From contig JBJHAX010000023.1 in NCBI GenBank assembly GCA_050480705.1, positions 1-31,333 on the forward strand: a DNA stretch of 31,333 nt. Direction: 5' to 3'. The notes below the pieces were generated by a model. The model did no database searches. It was not told the DNA's origin and was given only the letters and a program-made list of their open reading frames with translations. Below are positions 15,082 through 23,947 of this stretch, one piece after another. The translations under genes and the position numbers were made by a program. The first letter of the stretch is position 1; the number at the start of each line of letters is the position of its first letter. Source of the DNA: JBJHAX01 sp050480705. Its GTDB lineage: Bacteria; Actinomycetota; Nitriliruptoria; Nitriliruptorales; Nitriliruptoraceae.

Positions 15082-16569
15082 TCAGCTGGGACCGCTTGGA
15101 GTGACGACCATCACCCGCTGTTCGGTCATGTGCTCGATCGCGTATTTGATGCCTTCACGCCCGAGCCCCGAGGCCTTGACGCCGCCGTAGGGCATCGTGT
15201 CGACCCGGTAGGTGGGGACGTTGCCGATCATCACGCCGCCGACCTCGAGCTCGTCGAAGGCGTGCCACGCGAGGTCGAGGTCCTTGGTGAACACACCGGC
15301 CTGCAGCCCGTAGTTGCCCGCATTGACCCGCGCGAAGGCGTCATCGATGTCGTCGAACGCTTCGACGACGAGGACAGGCGCGAACGCCTCCTCGACGCAG
15401 AGTCGTGACGTCTCGGGCACGTCGACGAGCACGGTCGGCTCCATGAACGCCCCGTCGTGCCGTCCCCCGGTGAGGGTCGTCGCACCATCGGCGACGGCCT
15501 CCTCGACCCACGAGACGGCGCGGGCAGCAGCGTCCTCGGAGATCATCGGGCCGAGGTCCACGTCGGTGTCGAGTGGGGGTCCGACCCGCAGGTCCTCGGT
15601 CGCGGCGACGACACGCTCGACGACCTCGTCGTAGCGCGACCGGTGGACGTACAAGCGCTGCACGCTGATGCACAGCTGCCCGGCGTGCTTGAAGGCACCC
15701 TTGACGATCCGTGGACACGCGTCGGCGGCGTCGGCGTCGGCGGCAACGATGACCGCCGCATTTCCTCCGAGTTCGAGCACGACCCGTTTGGTGCCCGCAC
15801 GTGCTCGCATGTCCCATCCGACGCGTGCGGACCCCGTGAACGACAACAGCCGGAACCGATCGTCGGTCACCATTGCATCGGCGACGTCGACCTCCATGGG
15901 CAGCGCGCTGAACGATCCTGGCTCCACGCCGGCGTCGGCGATGATCTCGGCCAAGGTGAGCACGGTCAGCGCCACCCGGGAGTCCGGCTTGAGCACGACC
16001 GGGTTGCCGACGGCGAATGCCGGAGCGAGCTTGTGGGCCGTGAGGCTCAGCGGCACGTTGAACGGTGTGATCGCAGCGACCGGTCCGATGGGCATGGGCC
16101 GCACGACGCCCCACGCCCCGCGCGACGCGGGGCCGACGTCCAGCGGGAGCACCTCACCGTGGACACGCTCGGCCTCACCGGCTGCCAGATCGAACGCCAG
16201 TGCCGTGCGATCGACCTCGGTGCGGGCATCGGCGATCGGCTTGCCCGATTCACGCGCCAGAAGCTCAGCCAGCTCGTCACGGCGGGCCTGTACGCCCGCG
16301 CCGACGCGTCGCAGGAAGTCACGACGCTCGTACGTGGACGCTCGGCGCGTCACCGGGAACGCAGCGACGGCGGCCGCAGTCGCCTCCTCGAGCTCGCCGG
16401 CACCGGCGAGCCAGGAGTGGCCGACGACCGAAGACCCACCCGCGTCACGCGCGACGAGCGGCCGGTCGGTCTCGACCCACCGGCCCGCGAGCAGGATCCG
16501 TCGCTGGTACTCGCCCTCCTGGCTGTCCGCCGGGACCTGCGCTTCGCTGCTCGGAACCGGCTCGGGCAT
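15082..16569 (-). CDS. NAD(P)-dependent aldehyde dehydrogenase
   Basis: Aldehyde dehydrogenase superfamily, 495 residues, cytoplasmic. Catalytic elements are all visible: Asn171 (TPFNVPLS), Glu266 in LELGGN, and Cys300 in HAGQLCIS. The coenzyme-binding KP motif reads VVLKPDSR and the FTGSARVG motif is present. The C-terminal region (YRVDTMPYGGVKASGLGREG) places it with lactaldehyde/phosphonoacetaldehyde-type dehydrogenases, but the substrate is unknown. ATG 16569 overlaps the stop of the upstream TPP-enzyme gene (TGATG); a TTG one codon earlier is less likely. The coupling suggests the TPP enzyme produces or consumes the aldehyde, for example decarboxylation of a 2-oxo acid followed by oxidation to a carboxylic acid, which the CoA-transferases could then activate. 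Confidence 0.92.
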   Translation of the reverse strand: MPEPVPSSEAQVPADSQEGEYQRRILLAGRWVETDRPLVARDAGGSSVVGHSWLAGAGELEEATAAAVAAFPVTRRASTYERRDFLRRVGAGVQARRDELAELLARESGKPIADARTEVDRTALAFDLAAGEAERVHGEVLPLDVGPASRGAWGVVRPMPIGPVAAITPFNVPLSLTAHKLAPAFAVGNPVVLKPDSRVALTVLTLAEIIADAGVEPGSFSALPMEVDVADAMVTDDRFRLLSFTGSARVGWDMRARAGTKRVVLELGGNAAVIVAADADAADACPRIVKGAFKHAGQLCISVQRLYVHRSRYDEVVERVVAATEDLRVGPPLDTDVDLGPMISEDAAARAVSWVEEAVADGATTLTGGRHDGAFMEPTVLVDVPETSRLCVEEAFAPVLVVEAFDDIDDAFARVNAGNYGLQAGVFTKDLDLAWHAFDELEVGGVMIGNVPTYRVDTMPYGGVKASGLGREGIKYAIEHMTEQRVMVVTPSGPS

Positions 16570-18329
16570 CAACCGAGCTCCAGCTGCCCGTACGCGCCGT
16601 AGCTGTTGCGCCAGTTGTCCGGGTAGGCCCGGTCCATGCCCTTGGTGAAGTAGGTCGGGACGTCCGGATCGATCTCGACGTCGATGACGTGCGGACCTCC
16701 GGCGGCGATGGCAGCCTCGAGCGCAGGACGGAAGTCGTCCGCGTCGGAGACCTTCGTGCCGTCTGCCCCGAAAGAGCGCGCCATCGTGACGAAGTCGGGG
16801 TTGTAGGGCTCACCGTCGGGGGTCGTGAAGTAGATCCAGGGGTGGTTGCGGCCGAATGCCTTGCCCGCACCCTTCTTCTCGATGCCCAGCTCGTAGTTGT
16901 TGAGCACGATCCAGATGGCCGGAAGCCCGTACTCGACCGCTGTTGCGAGCACCTGCGGCCCCATCAGGAACGCGCCGTCGCCGGTCAGCACGATCGGGAT
17001 CGCGTCCGGGTCGGCGATACGTGCTGAGACCACGCCTTGCGACGCCCAGCCCATCTCCGCCATTCCGGAGTTGATGTGCCAGGCACCGGGGCGCCGGATC
17101 TTCATGTACGGCTCGGCGTACTGGATGATGTCGCCGACGTCGATGAAGACGTAACCGTTGTCGGGCAGCGCTTCACCGACCTCGTAGGACAGGCGGGCAG
17201 GGTGGATCGGCGAACTCGGTGTCGCGACGATCTCACGACTCTCCTGCTCCCATTCGTCGCGGTAGCCCTTGATCGTGTCGACCCAGGCGTCGGTGGATGC
17301 TGACGCATCGCCCTGCTCGGCGAGGTCGGCCAGGAATCGGCCCGCGTCGCTCTGCAGGCCGAGTTCGACCGGGTAGTTGCGGCCGATCTCGTCGATCGAG
17401 ACGTCGACGTGGATGATCTTGGTCTGCGATGGGTCGTAGATCGCACCCTTTCGCCAGTTGCCCGTGTGGTTGTCGGAGAAGCGCGCGCCGATGGCGAGCA
17501 GTACGTCGGCCTCCCGGGTGGCGCGGGCAGCGGCCAGCGTTCCCGAGCGTCCCACCGGTCCGAGTGACAGCTCGTGGTCCTCGGGCAGCACGCCCTTTGC
17601 GGTCAACGTGGTGACGGTCGGGATCCGCAGCTTCTCGACGACCTCACGCAGACGGTCGGCGCCGCCCACGGAACGAGGCACGCCCCCACCGGCGAGCAGC
17701 ACGGGACGCTTGGCCTGGGCCAGAAGTTCCGCGGCGCGCGCGACGTCGTCGCGGTCGGCGCGGCTGCCCGTGCGCACCGATCGGGTGGCGGGCAGCTGGA
17801 TGTCACCGATGACCTCGGTGAGCTGAATGTCGGTCGGGATCTGCACGAACACCGGGCCGGGGCGTCCTGACGTCGCGACCCGCACGGCGTTGTTCAGGGT
17901 GTCGATGATCGTGTCGGGGCGGATGACCGTCCACGCACCCTTGGTCACCGGACGGAAGACGTTCGCTGAGTCCTCGTGACCGTGGTAGTACATCTCCTGC
18001 ATCCCGGCCTTGCCGAAGAAGTGGGTGGCGGTCCCGCCAGCGATCACGAGCACCGGCACCGAATCGTGCATGGCGCTGGCGACGGCACCGACGGCGTTGA
18101 GCAGGCCCGGCCCCTTCGTGACGATCGCAGGCGCCATCTCACCGGTCATCCGGTAGTAGACGTCGGCCTGGTGGATCGCATGGGATTCGTGCTTGGCCTG
18201 GATGCCTTTGAGTTCCGGTTGATCGATCAGGCCGTCCATGATGGGCCAGATCGCACCACCGGCGTAGCCGAAATAGTGGTTCATACCCGCGCCCTTCATC
18301 CAGGCGGCGAGTGCATCCACGACGCGCAT
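16569..18329 (-). CDS. Thiamine diphosphate-dependent enzyme, acetolactate synthase large-subunit-like
   Basis: This 586-residue protein has the three-domain layout of the IlvB/benzoylformate decarboxylase family: PYR domain (about 1-170) with the catalytic Glu48 in AKHESHAIHQADVYYR, a central Rossmann-like domain (about 195-330), and the PP domain with GDGAFLMGPQVLATAVEYGLPAIWIVLNN for Mg-ThDP binding. No acetolactate synthase small subunit is near, so a catabolic 2-oxo-acid decarboxylase or lyase is more likely than branched-chain amino acid synthesis. ATG 18329 follows AAGGGA; the frame is open upstream to 18455 but that stretch holds the promoter and palindrome C. It is coupled to the aldehyde dehydrogenase gene. 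Confidence 0.9.
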   Translation of the reverse strand: MRVVDALAAWMKGAGMNHYFGYAGGAIWPIMDGLIDQPELKGIQAKHESHAIHQADVYYRMTGEMAPAIVTKGPGLLNAVGAVASAMHDSVPVLVIAGGTATHFFGKAGMQEMYYHGHEDSANVFRPVTKGAWTVIRPDTIIDTLNNAVRVATSGRPGPVFVQIPTDIQLTEVIGDIQLPATRSVRTGSRADRDDVARAAELLAQAKRPVLLAGGGVPRSVGGADRLREVVEKLRIPTVTTLTAKGVLPEDHELSLGPVGRSGTLAAARATREADVLLAIGARFSDNHTGNWRKGAIYDPSQTKIIHVDVSIDEIGRNYPVELGLQSDAGRFLADLAEQGDASASTDAWVDTIKGYRDEWEQESREIVATPSSPIHPARLSYEVGEALPDNGYVFIDVGDIIQYAEPYMKIRRPGAWHINSGMAEMGWASQGVVSARIADPDAIPIVLTGDGAFLMGPQVLATAVEYGLPAIWIVLNNYELGIEKKGAGKAFGRNHPWIYFTTPDGEPYNPDFVTMARSFGADGTKVSDADDFRPALEAAIAAGGPHVIDVEIDPDVPTYFTKGMDRAYPDNWRNSYGAYGQLELG

Positions 18330-18439
18330 GACCCAAATCCCTTCGCTCAATTCCGCTGATGACGACCCCCGCCGGCTCCCGCAAATCGCATCGGACGCCT
18401 CGGACCTCAGGCTGGTCCAGGGGTGCTGGCGTGCACGAC

Positions 18440-18468
18440 ATCTTCGCAGCAACAAATGTTGCTGTCAA
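18440..18468 (-). promoter_or_regulatory. Candidate promoter of the TPP-enzyme/CoA-transferase operon
   Basis: On the minus strand a perfect TTGACA (18463-18468) is followed after exactly 17 bases by GAAGAT (18440-18445). The start codon is 111 bp further on. The -35 overlaps the TGA stop of the universal stress protein gene. The whole spacer is palindrome C, so a protein bound there would block RNA polymerase directly. Confidence 0.55.
18447..18464. promoter_or_regulatory. Operator-like palindrome C (strongest copy)
   Basis: CAGCAACA-AA-TGTTGCTG is a perfect 8-bp inverted repeat with a 2-bp centre, the best copy of the palindrome family in this window (14-bp-core class). It ends at the base before the stop codon of the usp gene and sits between the -35 and -10 hexamers of the next operon. 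This is a classical repressor position. Confidence 0.75.
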
Positions 18469-18917
18469 TCCGTCGGACGGCTCTCCTGTGCGCGGACCGC
18501 CAGTACCGGGCACGTCGCATCGAGCAGGATCGCCTGCGCGTCGCTGCCCAATACGAGCTTGCCTACGCGGGACCGGTCCCGGACCCCGATCACCACCAGA
18601 TCGGCCTGTTCGCTGGCCGCGACGCGAAGAATCGAGTCAGCGGCCGTCAGCGCCCCATCTGGTACCTGCGAGGAGACGGCGATGCCGTGATCGTCGGCGA
18701 GCCGTTCGGCGAGCGCCTCGACCTCACGCAGCCGATCGGCCATCTCGGCATGGTGGCGTTCAGGCGAATACTCGGAACGCGACACGCCGACATGCCCCAC
18801 GAGGACCAGGCGGCCGTCACGCAGACGGGTTTCGCGGGCGGCCGCATCGATCGCCGCAACCCCCTGGGGCGACGAGGTGTGTGCGCCAGCGACGATGACC
18901 GGTGTTGTCGATGTCAT
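18465..18917 (-). CDS. Universal stress protein (UspA) family protein
   Basis: This 150-residue single-domain Usp has an alpha/beta fold: first strand TPVIVAGAHTSSPQG, an internal RLVLVGHVGVS, and the C-terminal ADLVVIGVRDRSRVGKLVLGSDAQAILLDATCPVLAVR. The ATP-binding pattern G-2x-G-9x-G-S is altered: the second Gly is Asp (GVRD), while the final GS is kept, so nucleotide binding is uncertain. It is the first gene of the long minus-strand unit but is separated from the TPP-enzyme gene by 135 bp carrying its own promoter and palindrome C. Its own upstream region carries palindrome D. A role in stress adaptation during growth on the cluster's substrate is only inferred. Confidence 0.87.
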   Translation of the reverse strand: MTSTTPVIVAGAHTSSPQGVAAIDAAARETRLRDGRLVLVGHVGVSRSEYSPERHHAEMADRLREVEALAERLADDHGIAVSSQVPDGALTAADSILRVAASEQADLVVIGVRDRSRVGKLVLGSDAQAILLDATCPVLAVRAQESRPTD

Positions 18918-18991
18918 CCGTTGGACCTCCGCTCACCCCTGACCGGGCGCTGCACAGCCCGGACGGCCAGCGAATGCGCCATCGCCAGAAT

Positions 18992-19007
18992 AGCGACAAC
19001 AATTGCT
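18992..19007. promoter_or_regulatory. Operator-like palindrome D (usp/OCD2 divergent region)
   Basis: AGCGACA-AC-AATTGCT is a degenerate member of the palindrome family in the 14-bp-core class: AGC/GCT ends pair and the inner positions are partly degenerate. It lies in the 154-bp gap between divergent usp and OCD2 genes. Read on the minus strand it is followed directly by TATTCT (18987-18992), a good -10 for usp, in the same register as at palindromes B, C and E. Confidence 0.45.
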
Positions 19008-19071
19008 CCTCGCGTGCCTGCCAAGCGGACGAGATGCTGCGACTACGATCCCGGCGGCGAAAGGTGACGGG

Positions 19072-20133
19072 ATGACCCTGCTGCTGAACAACGACGACGT
19101 CGCGGCCACGCTCAGCATGCGTGACGCGATCGACGCGATCGCGTCGGCCTACGCCGACGCGCACCTCAACCGCAGCGGCGGGCCACCACGAAACGTCATC
19201 TGGTCGCCGCTGGGACCCGGAAGCCGACACGCGCTCGCGAGCCTGCAAGGCGCCGGATTGAGCGAGCGCCTTGCGGCGGTGCGCATCCGATCGGACGTCT
19301 ACGCGACGCCGGGACATGACGGCAGCGCACGCGACACCAAGCACGCAGGCCAGCAGGGACTCTTCTGCGGGCTCGTCCTGCTGTTCGCGATCGACGACGG
19401 CACACCCGTTGCGATCATCAACGACGGGCTGATGCAGCAGATGCGTGTGGGAGCGACGAGCGCGATCGCGGCCGACCGGCTCGCTCGGGCCGACGCACGC
19501 AGACTGTGTGTGATCGGCGCCGGAGGCCAGGCACGTGCCCACGCGCTCGCATTCGCCCAGATCCGTGCGCTCGAACAGGTGACCATCGCCAGTCCGAACC
19601 CCGGTCGCCGTGGCGCGCTTGCGGACGAACTGCGCGATGAGCTCGGGGTCGAGGTCCGTGACACCGACGACATCGACGGCGCGGTCGCCGGCGCCGATCT
19701 CGTCGCGGCATGCACGAACGCGCGCTCGCCGGTCTTCCGCCTCGATGCGCTCGCCGGCGGCACGCACGTCACGAGTGTCCGTCCGCACACCGAGATCGAT
19801 CCCCGGCTCACCGATCGCGCCGCACGCAGTGTCGTGCACCAGCGCGACCCCGCCATCGAGATCCAGCTCGGCGACGACGACGAACGTGCCGCGTCTCGGA
19901 TGCTGCGCAGCACGGACGTGGACGACCTCGACCAGCGCCCGGACCTCGTCGACCTGTTGACCGGTGACACGCCCGCACGCGGCCACGACGACGAGATCAC
20001 CTACTTCGCCAACAACCGCGGCACAGGCATCCAGTTCGTCGCGTGCGGATCGATCGTCCTTCGACGCGCCCGCGAGCAGGGACGCGGACGTGAGCTGCCG
20101 ACCGAATGGTTCCTCCAGGACACCTCGTCCTGA
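19072..20133 (+). CDS. Ornithine cyclodeaminase/mu-crystallin family protein (OCD2)
   Basis: This 353-residue protein has the family layout: dimerisation half (about 1-130), then a Rossmann domain with LCVIGAGGQARAHALAF (about 145-161) and GADLVAACTNARSPVF. Unlike OCD1 it keeps the Arg of the RTAA-like segment (RVGATS, Arg125), but the substrate Lys position appears to be Arg71 (AVRIRSD). The C-terminus TYFANNRGTGIQFVACGSIVLRRAREQGRGRELPTEWFLQDTSS is typical of uncharacterised, non-ornithine members. ATG 19072 follows AAAGGTGA. It is divergent from usp, sharing palindrome D, and convergent with the second TPP-enzyme gene (45-bp gap with no clear terminator). The reaction is unknown. Confidence 0.85.
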   Translation: MTLLLNNDDVAATLSMRDAIDAIASAYADAHLNRSGGPPRNVIWSPLGPGSRHALASLQGAGLSERLAAVRIRSDVYATPGHDGSARDTKHAGQQGLFCGLVLLFAIDDGTPVAIINDGLMQQMRVGATSAIAADRLARADARRLCVIGAGGQARAHALAFAQIRALEQVTIASPNPGRRGALADELRDELGVEVRDTDDIDGAVAGADLVAACTNARSPVFRLDALAGGTHVTSVRPHTEIDPRLTDRAARSVVHQRDPAIEIQLGDDDERAASRMLRSTDVDDLDQRPDLVDLLTGDTPARGHDDEITYFANNRGTGIQFVACGSIVLRRAREQGRGRELPTEWFLQDTSS

Positions 20134-20178
20134 CGCATCACCGCTGCGACGCCGGCACGCCCGTCGGCGACCGCATTC

Positions 20179-21789
20179 TCAGATGTTGCGGATGTCGACG
20201 TGCGGATCCAGTCGCACGTCGACGATCGTGCAGCCCTTGCCCGGGATTTCGAGGCCCGCGAGTTCGTCCATCGTCGTGACGACGACACCGTCGGCGCCGA
20301 ACACGCCCGCGAGTGCCGTGACATCGAGCAGGGGTTGCTCGACGACGGTCGTCGGAAGGCCCACACCACGCAGGTAGCGCCCCTCGGTGCCGTACATGCG
20401 GTCGTTCATGATCACGATCGACAGGTTGGTGATGCCGTGGAGGCGGACGACGTCGAGGCCCGAGAGCGCCATGCTGAAACCACCATCGCCGCAGAACAAC
20501 ACCACCGGACGATCGGGGTGCGCCGTCGCCGCACCGATTGCGATGCCGAGTCCCTGACCGATCGACTGGAAGCTCGTGCCGGTGACCCAGCTCAGTGCGT
20601 CCCGCGCGTCGACGAGCGACGGCATCGCACCACCGATCGCGCGTCCCCCGTCGGTCACCACGATGCGGTCCTCGGGAAGCGTGCGGTCGAACCACGTGTA
20701 GACGTCGCGGGAGTCCAGACCTCGTTTCGGGTCGTGGCCGAGTTCGAGTGCGAGGATCGCGGCGCGGTTGTCTTCGCGCCCCGGTGTGGGACCGTCAAAC
20801 TCGCGTGCGGGGAGACCACGCGCGTTCCACGCGGCGGTGAGGGCGTCCACGACCTCACGCGCGTCGCCGAGCAGGCCGAGTTCCGGAGACGACGCACGGA
20901 ACGGGCGGTCGACATCGACCTCGATCTGGATGATCTTCGCCGAACCGAAGGCATCGCCCTGTGAGGTCGTATACGGGTTGAGCCCGGCGCCGACCGAGAC
21001 GACGACATCCGATCTCGCGAGGATCTCGCGTGGTTCGGGCATCGCGACGTTGCCTGACACCCCGAGGTCGTGCGGATGACCCGAGAAGAACCGGTTGGCG
21101 GCCAGTGTCGTCGCCACCCGCGCGCCGATCAGATCTGCGAACGCCCAGAGCGCGTCGCGACAGTCGGAGAGCAGCGCCCCGCGTCCCGCGATGACCACCG
21201 GCTGACGTGCGCCGGCGATCACATCGATGGCGGCGTCGATCGACTCCTGATCGACCGCCGCTGGGTGCGGGGTCGGTGCCGCTGCCTCGGACAGTGGCGC
21301 GTCGTCGGCCATGACCCCGTCACCGATGCTGAGCACCTGCGGAAGGCCGTTGACACGTGCTGCTGCCATCGCCGCGTGGAACGTCGCTTCGAGTTCGCGG
21401 CCAGACGATGCATGGTGGAAGCCGACCCCCATGACGTCGGCCATGCCGCGCTGGTCGAGCACCTGGGGGGTCCACTTCTTCGACGGTGGTGACTCGCCGA
21501 CAACGAGCACGACCGGGACGTGGCTGTGTGCCGCCGCGATCATCGCGTTGACGGCGTTGGCGAAGCCGGGACCACGCGTGACACCGCAGAGGGTGACCGC
21601 ATTCGTCGTGCGGCTGTAGCCGACCGCGGCGCCGACGGCGGTCTCCTCGTGGCGCGTGCTCACGAGGCGGAAGTAGCCCTCCTCGACACCGTGACCCATC
21701 CAGGTCACGTTGCCCGCGCCCATCATCGTGAACACGACTTCGATGCCGCTGCGACGTACGAGTTCCGCGAATGCTTTGAACCCCTCCAC
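20179..21789 (-). CDS. Thiamine diphosphate-dependent enzyme 2 (benzoylformate decarboxylase/IlvB-like)
   Basis: This second ThDP enzyme has 536 residues. The PYR domain carries catalytic Glu48 (STRHEETAVGAAVGYSR), the middle domain spans about 175-330, and the PP domain carries GDGGFSMALSGLDVVRLHGITNLSIVIMND. It is only distantly similar to the TPP enzyme encoded at 16.6-18.3 kb. The start is set at GTG 21789, 5 bases after a perfect AGGAG; ATG 21813 after GGGGA is an alternative that adds 8 residues. It is the last gene of the tctC-tctA-tctB-ubiD unit, 84 bp after ubiD. A 2-oxo-acid decarboxylase or carboligase is likely; the substrate cannot be read from the sequence. Confidence 0.88.
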   Translation of the reverse strand: MEGFKAFAELVRRSGIEVVFTMMGAGNVTWMGHGVEEGYFRLVSTRHEETAVGAAVGYSRTTNAVTLCGVTRGPGFANAVNAMIAAAHSHVPVVLVVGESPPSKKWTPQVLDQRGMADVMGVGFHHASSGRELEATFHAAMAAARVNGLPQVLSIGDGVMADDAPLSEAAAPTPHPAAVDQESIDAAIDVIAGARQPVVIAGRGALLSDCRDALWAFADLIGARVATTLAANRFFSGHPHDLGVSGNVAMPEPREILARSDVVVSVGAGLNPYTTSQGDAFGSAKIIQIEVDVDRPFRASSPELGLLGDAREVVDALTAAWNARGLPAREFDGPTPGREDNRAAILALELGHDPKRGLDSRDVYTWFDRTLPEDRIVVTDGGRAIGGAMPSLVDARDALSWVTGTSFQSIGQGLGIAIGAATAHPDRPVVLFCGDGGFSMALSGLDVVRLHGITNLSIVIMNDRMYGTEGRYLRGVGLPTTVVEQPLLDVTALAGVFGADGVVVTTMDELAGLEIPGKGCTIVDVRLDPHVDIRNI

Positions 21790-21873
21790 ATGCACTCCTG
21801 ATGTCAGCGACATGCGTCGTCCCCGCCTCGACACACCCCCAGGTGTTCGCCGACGACGGGGACGACGTCACGG

Positions 21874-23301
21874 TCAGTCGAGCAGGTGCCCCCAGCGCTC
21901 CCGGATCTCCCGCTTCTTCTCGGGGTCCGGACCGATGGTCTCGGGGAAACGGTCGCGCCATTCCCATGGACGCGTCGCATCGATGAGCAGCTTGGAGTTC
22001 GTCCCCTTCTTGTCGGGGTGGATCGCCGTGTCGAGTGGCCCCGAGACGGCCTTGCGGATGATGTCCATGTCGTTGGCCGGATCTGCGCGCGTCACCACGG
22101 CCCAGATGACCTCTTCGAGGTCGGACACATCGACATCCTCGTCGACCACGATCACGATCCGTCCGAGGTACGAGCCCGCATGACACATCGCGGCGACGTG
22201 CAGCACCTGGTTGGCGTGACCGGCGTACTTCTGCTCGATCGAAATGGCGTTGAACAGGCGGTTGCCCCCGATCGCGAAGCACTGCACGTCGACGATCCCC
22301 GGCACGCCTGCCTGCTCGATGTTGCGCTTGAGCAGCGCGGAGCGCAGATACTCGCGGTAGCGCATCGGCTCCCACGGCGGCTTGTTCGGCGGCATACCGA
22401 GGATGATGGGGTCGTTGCGGTAGTGGATCGCCTCCACCTCGAGCACGGGCTCTTCATGCTGGCCCGAGGCGTAGTAGCCGTGCCACTCACCGAATGGCCC
22501 CTCCGGCGCCCACCGGTCGTGGTGGAGGTAGCCCTCGAGGACGACCTCGGCATGTGCAGGGATCGGCAGGCCGGTCACGGGGCCCTTGACGACCGGGTAC
22601 GGCTCACCCCGGATACCGCCGACCCAGTCGTATTCGGACACGCCGAACGGCACCTCGACCGTCGATGCGATGAACATCAAGGGGTCCATGCCGAGGACGA
22701 CGGCGAGCGGCACCGGTTCCTTGCGTTCGAAGTAGGTGTTGCGGAACACGATGCCGTGCTTTCCGGGGGAGATGTAGACACCGACGTTCTTGTTGTCGTG
22801 GACCATCACCCGGTAGGTCCCCATGTTGACCCAGTCGGAGTCGGGGTCCTTCATGACGACGCCGACGCCGGTGCCGATGTAGCGGCCACCGTCCTTCTCG
22901 TGCCACAGCGGCGAGGGGAATTTGAGCACGTCCACGTCATCGCCGGTGAGCGAGTTCTCCATCACCGGTGCTTCCGACTCCTCGACGAAGCGCGGGGGCT
23001 TGGCACGGTCGGATTCGGTGAGCCGGAGGAAGCCGTCCATCAGCTCGCGCCGGTCGATGTCGGTCGGCAGGCCGAGGGTCAACGCGATCCGCTCACGTGT
23101 CGCGGCGGCGTTCGCGAGAATCCTGAATCCCTTCTCGTGGTCGGGGATCTCGTCGAACAGCACCGCGTTGGCGCCCTCGGTGTGATGGAACATCTCGACG
23201 ACGTCGCCGATGTCCTTCTCCCAGGACGCCCCGGCGACGTCGGTGATCTGCCCCATGTCGCGCACCGTGTCGATCCAGGTGCGCAGGTCGTGGTACTTCA
23301 T
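21874..23301 (-). CDS. UbiD family prenyl-FMN-dependent (de)carboxylase 1
   Basis: UbiD enzymes reversibly decarboxylate aromatic, heteroaromatic or enoic acids using prenylated FMN. The 475-residue protein starts MKYHDLRTWIDTVRDMGQI, typical of the family. The cofactor/active-site residues are present: Arg164 in NMGTYR, and the Glu-Arg-Glu network glutamates Glu267 and Glu272 in EGPFGEWHGYY. The C-terminal VDEDVDVSDLEEVIWAVVTRADPANDMDII block is also typical. ATG 23301 is chosen on family grounds; GTG 23340 is in frame and possible. It lies 79 bp after tctB in the transporter operon, so the imported acid is a natural substrate candidate. Its prFMN could come from the UbiX encoded at 26.9-27.5 kb. 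Confidence 0.92.
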   Translation of the reverse strand: MKYHDLRTWIDTVRDMGQITDVAGASWEKDIGDVVEMFHHTEGANAVLFDEIPDHEKGFRILANAAATRERIALTLGLPTDIDRRELMDGFLRLTESDRAKPPRFVEESEAPVMENSLTGDDVDVLKFPSPLWHEKDGGRYIGTGVGVVMKDPDSDWVNMGTYRVMVHDNKNVGVYISPGKHGIVFRNTYFERKEPVPLAVVLGMDPLMFIASTVEVPFGVSEYDWVGGIRGEPYPVVKGPVTGLPIPAHAEVVLEGYLHHDRWAPEGPFGEWHGYYASGQHEEPVLEVEAIHYRNDPIILGMPPNKPPWEPMRYREYLRSALLKRNIEQAGVPGIVDVQCFAIGGNRLFNAISIEQKYAGHANQVLHVAAMCHAGSYLGRIVIVVDEDVDVSDLEEVIWAVVTRADPANDMDIIRKAVSGPLDTAIHPDKKGTNSKLLIDATRPWEWRDRFPETIGPDPEKKREIRERWGHLLD

Positions 23302-23380
23302 CGCTGCTGCCTTCGTCGGTCGGTCAGTTGGCGTTGTCACGCATCCCGATCGGTGCCCGGCATGCGCCAGCCCTGGCGCG

Positions 23381-23947
23381 TCAGAGCCGCACGCCCAGGA
23401 TCTCGATGAACAGGATGTAGAGGAATGCGGAGGTGATCACGGTGATCAACGTGGTCTTGACCCAATGCACGCCCGCGTAGAGCAGGATTGCGAAGAGCCC
23501 GAGCGGCACGGCGATGCGGAACGATGTGAGCATGGCGAGGCCGAAGACGCCGAACGCCCAGATCGCGAACACGGCCTGCCGCTTCTTCTCCCGCGCGTCG
23601 ACCTCAGGTGAGGAATGCTTGTCCAGATCCATCCGCGCTTTGCTGGCTGCCTTGGCGACCGACGCACCAACGATCGATCCGTCGGGGCCTTCCTCACCGT
23701 CGGCCTCGACCTGCTCGCCGATCACCATCTCACGGAGGATCAAATAGGCAAGTCCCGCGAGCGTCGGAATGCCGATGAACAGTGGCATCCTGCCCACTCC
23801 GGGCCGCAATCCAGTCGCCTGGTACACGATGGTGGCCGCGAACACCACCATCAAGGCCGTGAAGATGATCCGGTTCGGTTCGAGGCGTCGCTGCCGCTGC
23901 GCACGCCCGGCCGTAGACGCGGCGTCGCCGGTCTGGTCAGCACTCAT
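23381..23947 (-). CDS. tctB: Tripartite tricarboxylate transporter small membrane subunit (TctB-like)
   Basis: This 188-residue protein has about four hydrophobic segments: NRIIFTALMVVFAATIVYQATGL, MPLFIGIPTLAGLAYLI and two near the C-terminus. A charged cytoplasmic loop (about 75-120) lies between them. This is the layout of TctB subunits, which pair with the 12-segment TctA and the solute-binding TctC in secondary, ion-driven uptake of carboxylates. ATG 23947 overlaps the tctA stop (ATGA), showing coupling. The gene order here is tctC-tctA-tctB; many systems have B before A. Similarity in this small subunit is weak, so the assignment rests largely on topology and context. Confidence 0.8.
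   Translation of the reverse strand: MSADQTGDAASTAGRAQRQRRLEPNRIIFTALMVVFAATIVYQATGLRPGVGRMPLFIGIPTLAGLAYLILREMVIGEQVEADGEEGPDGSIVGASVAKAASKARMDLDKHSSPEVDAREKKRQAVFAIWAFGVFGLAMLTSFRIAVPLGLFAILLYAGVHWVKTTLITVITSAFLYILFIEILGVRL

Noticed and set aside
20134..20178. Short inverted repeat CGCCG/CGGCG between OCD2 and the second TPP gene as a terminator
   Set aside because: A 5-bp stem with a 10-base loop and no T-tract is expected by chance at this GC content.
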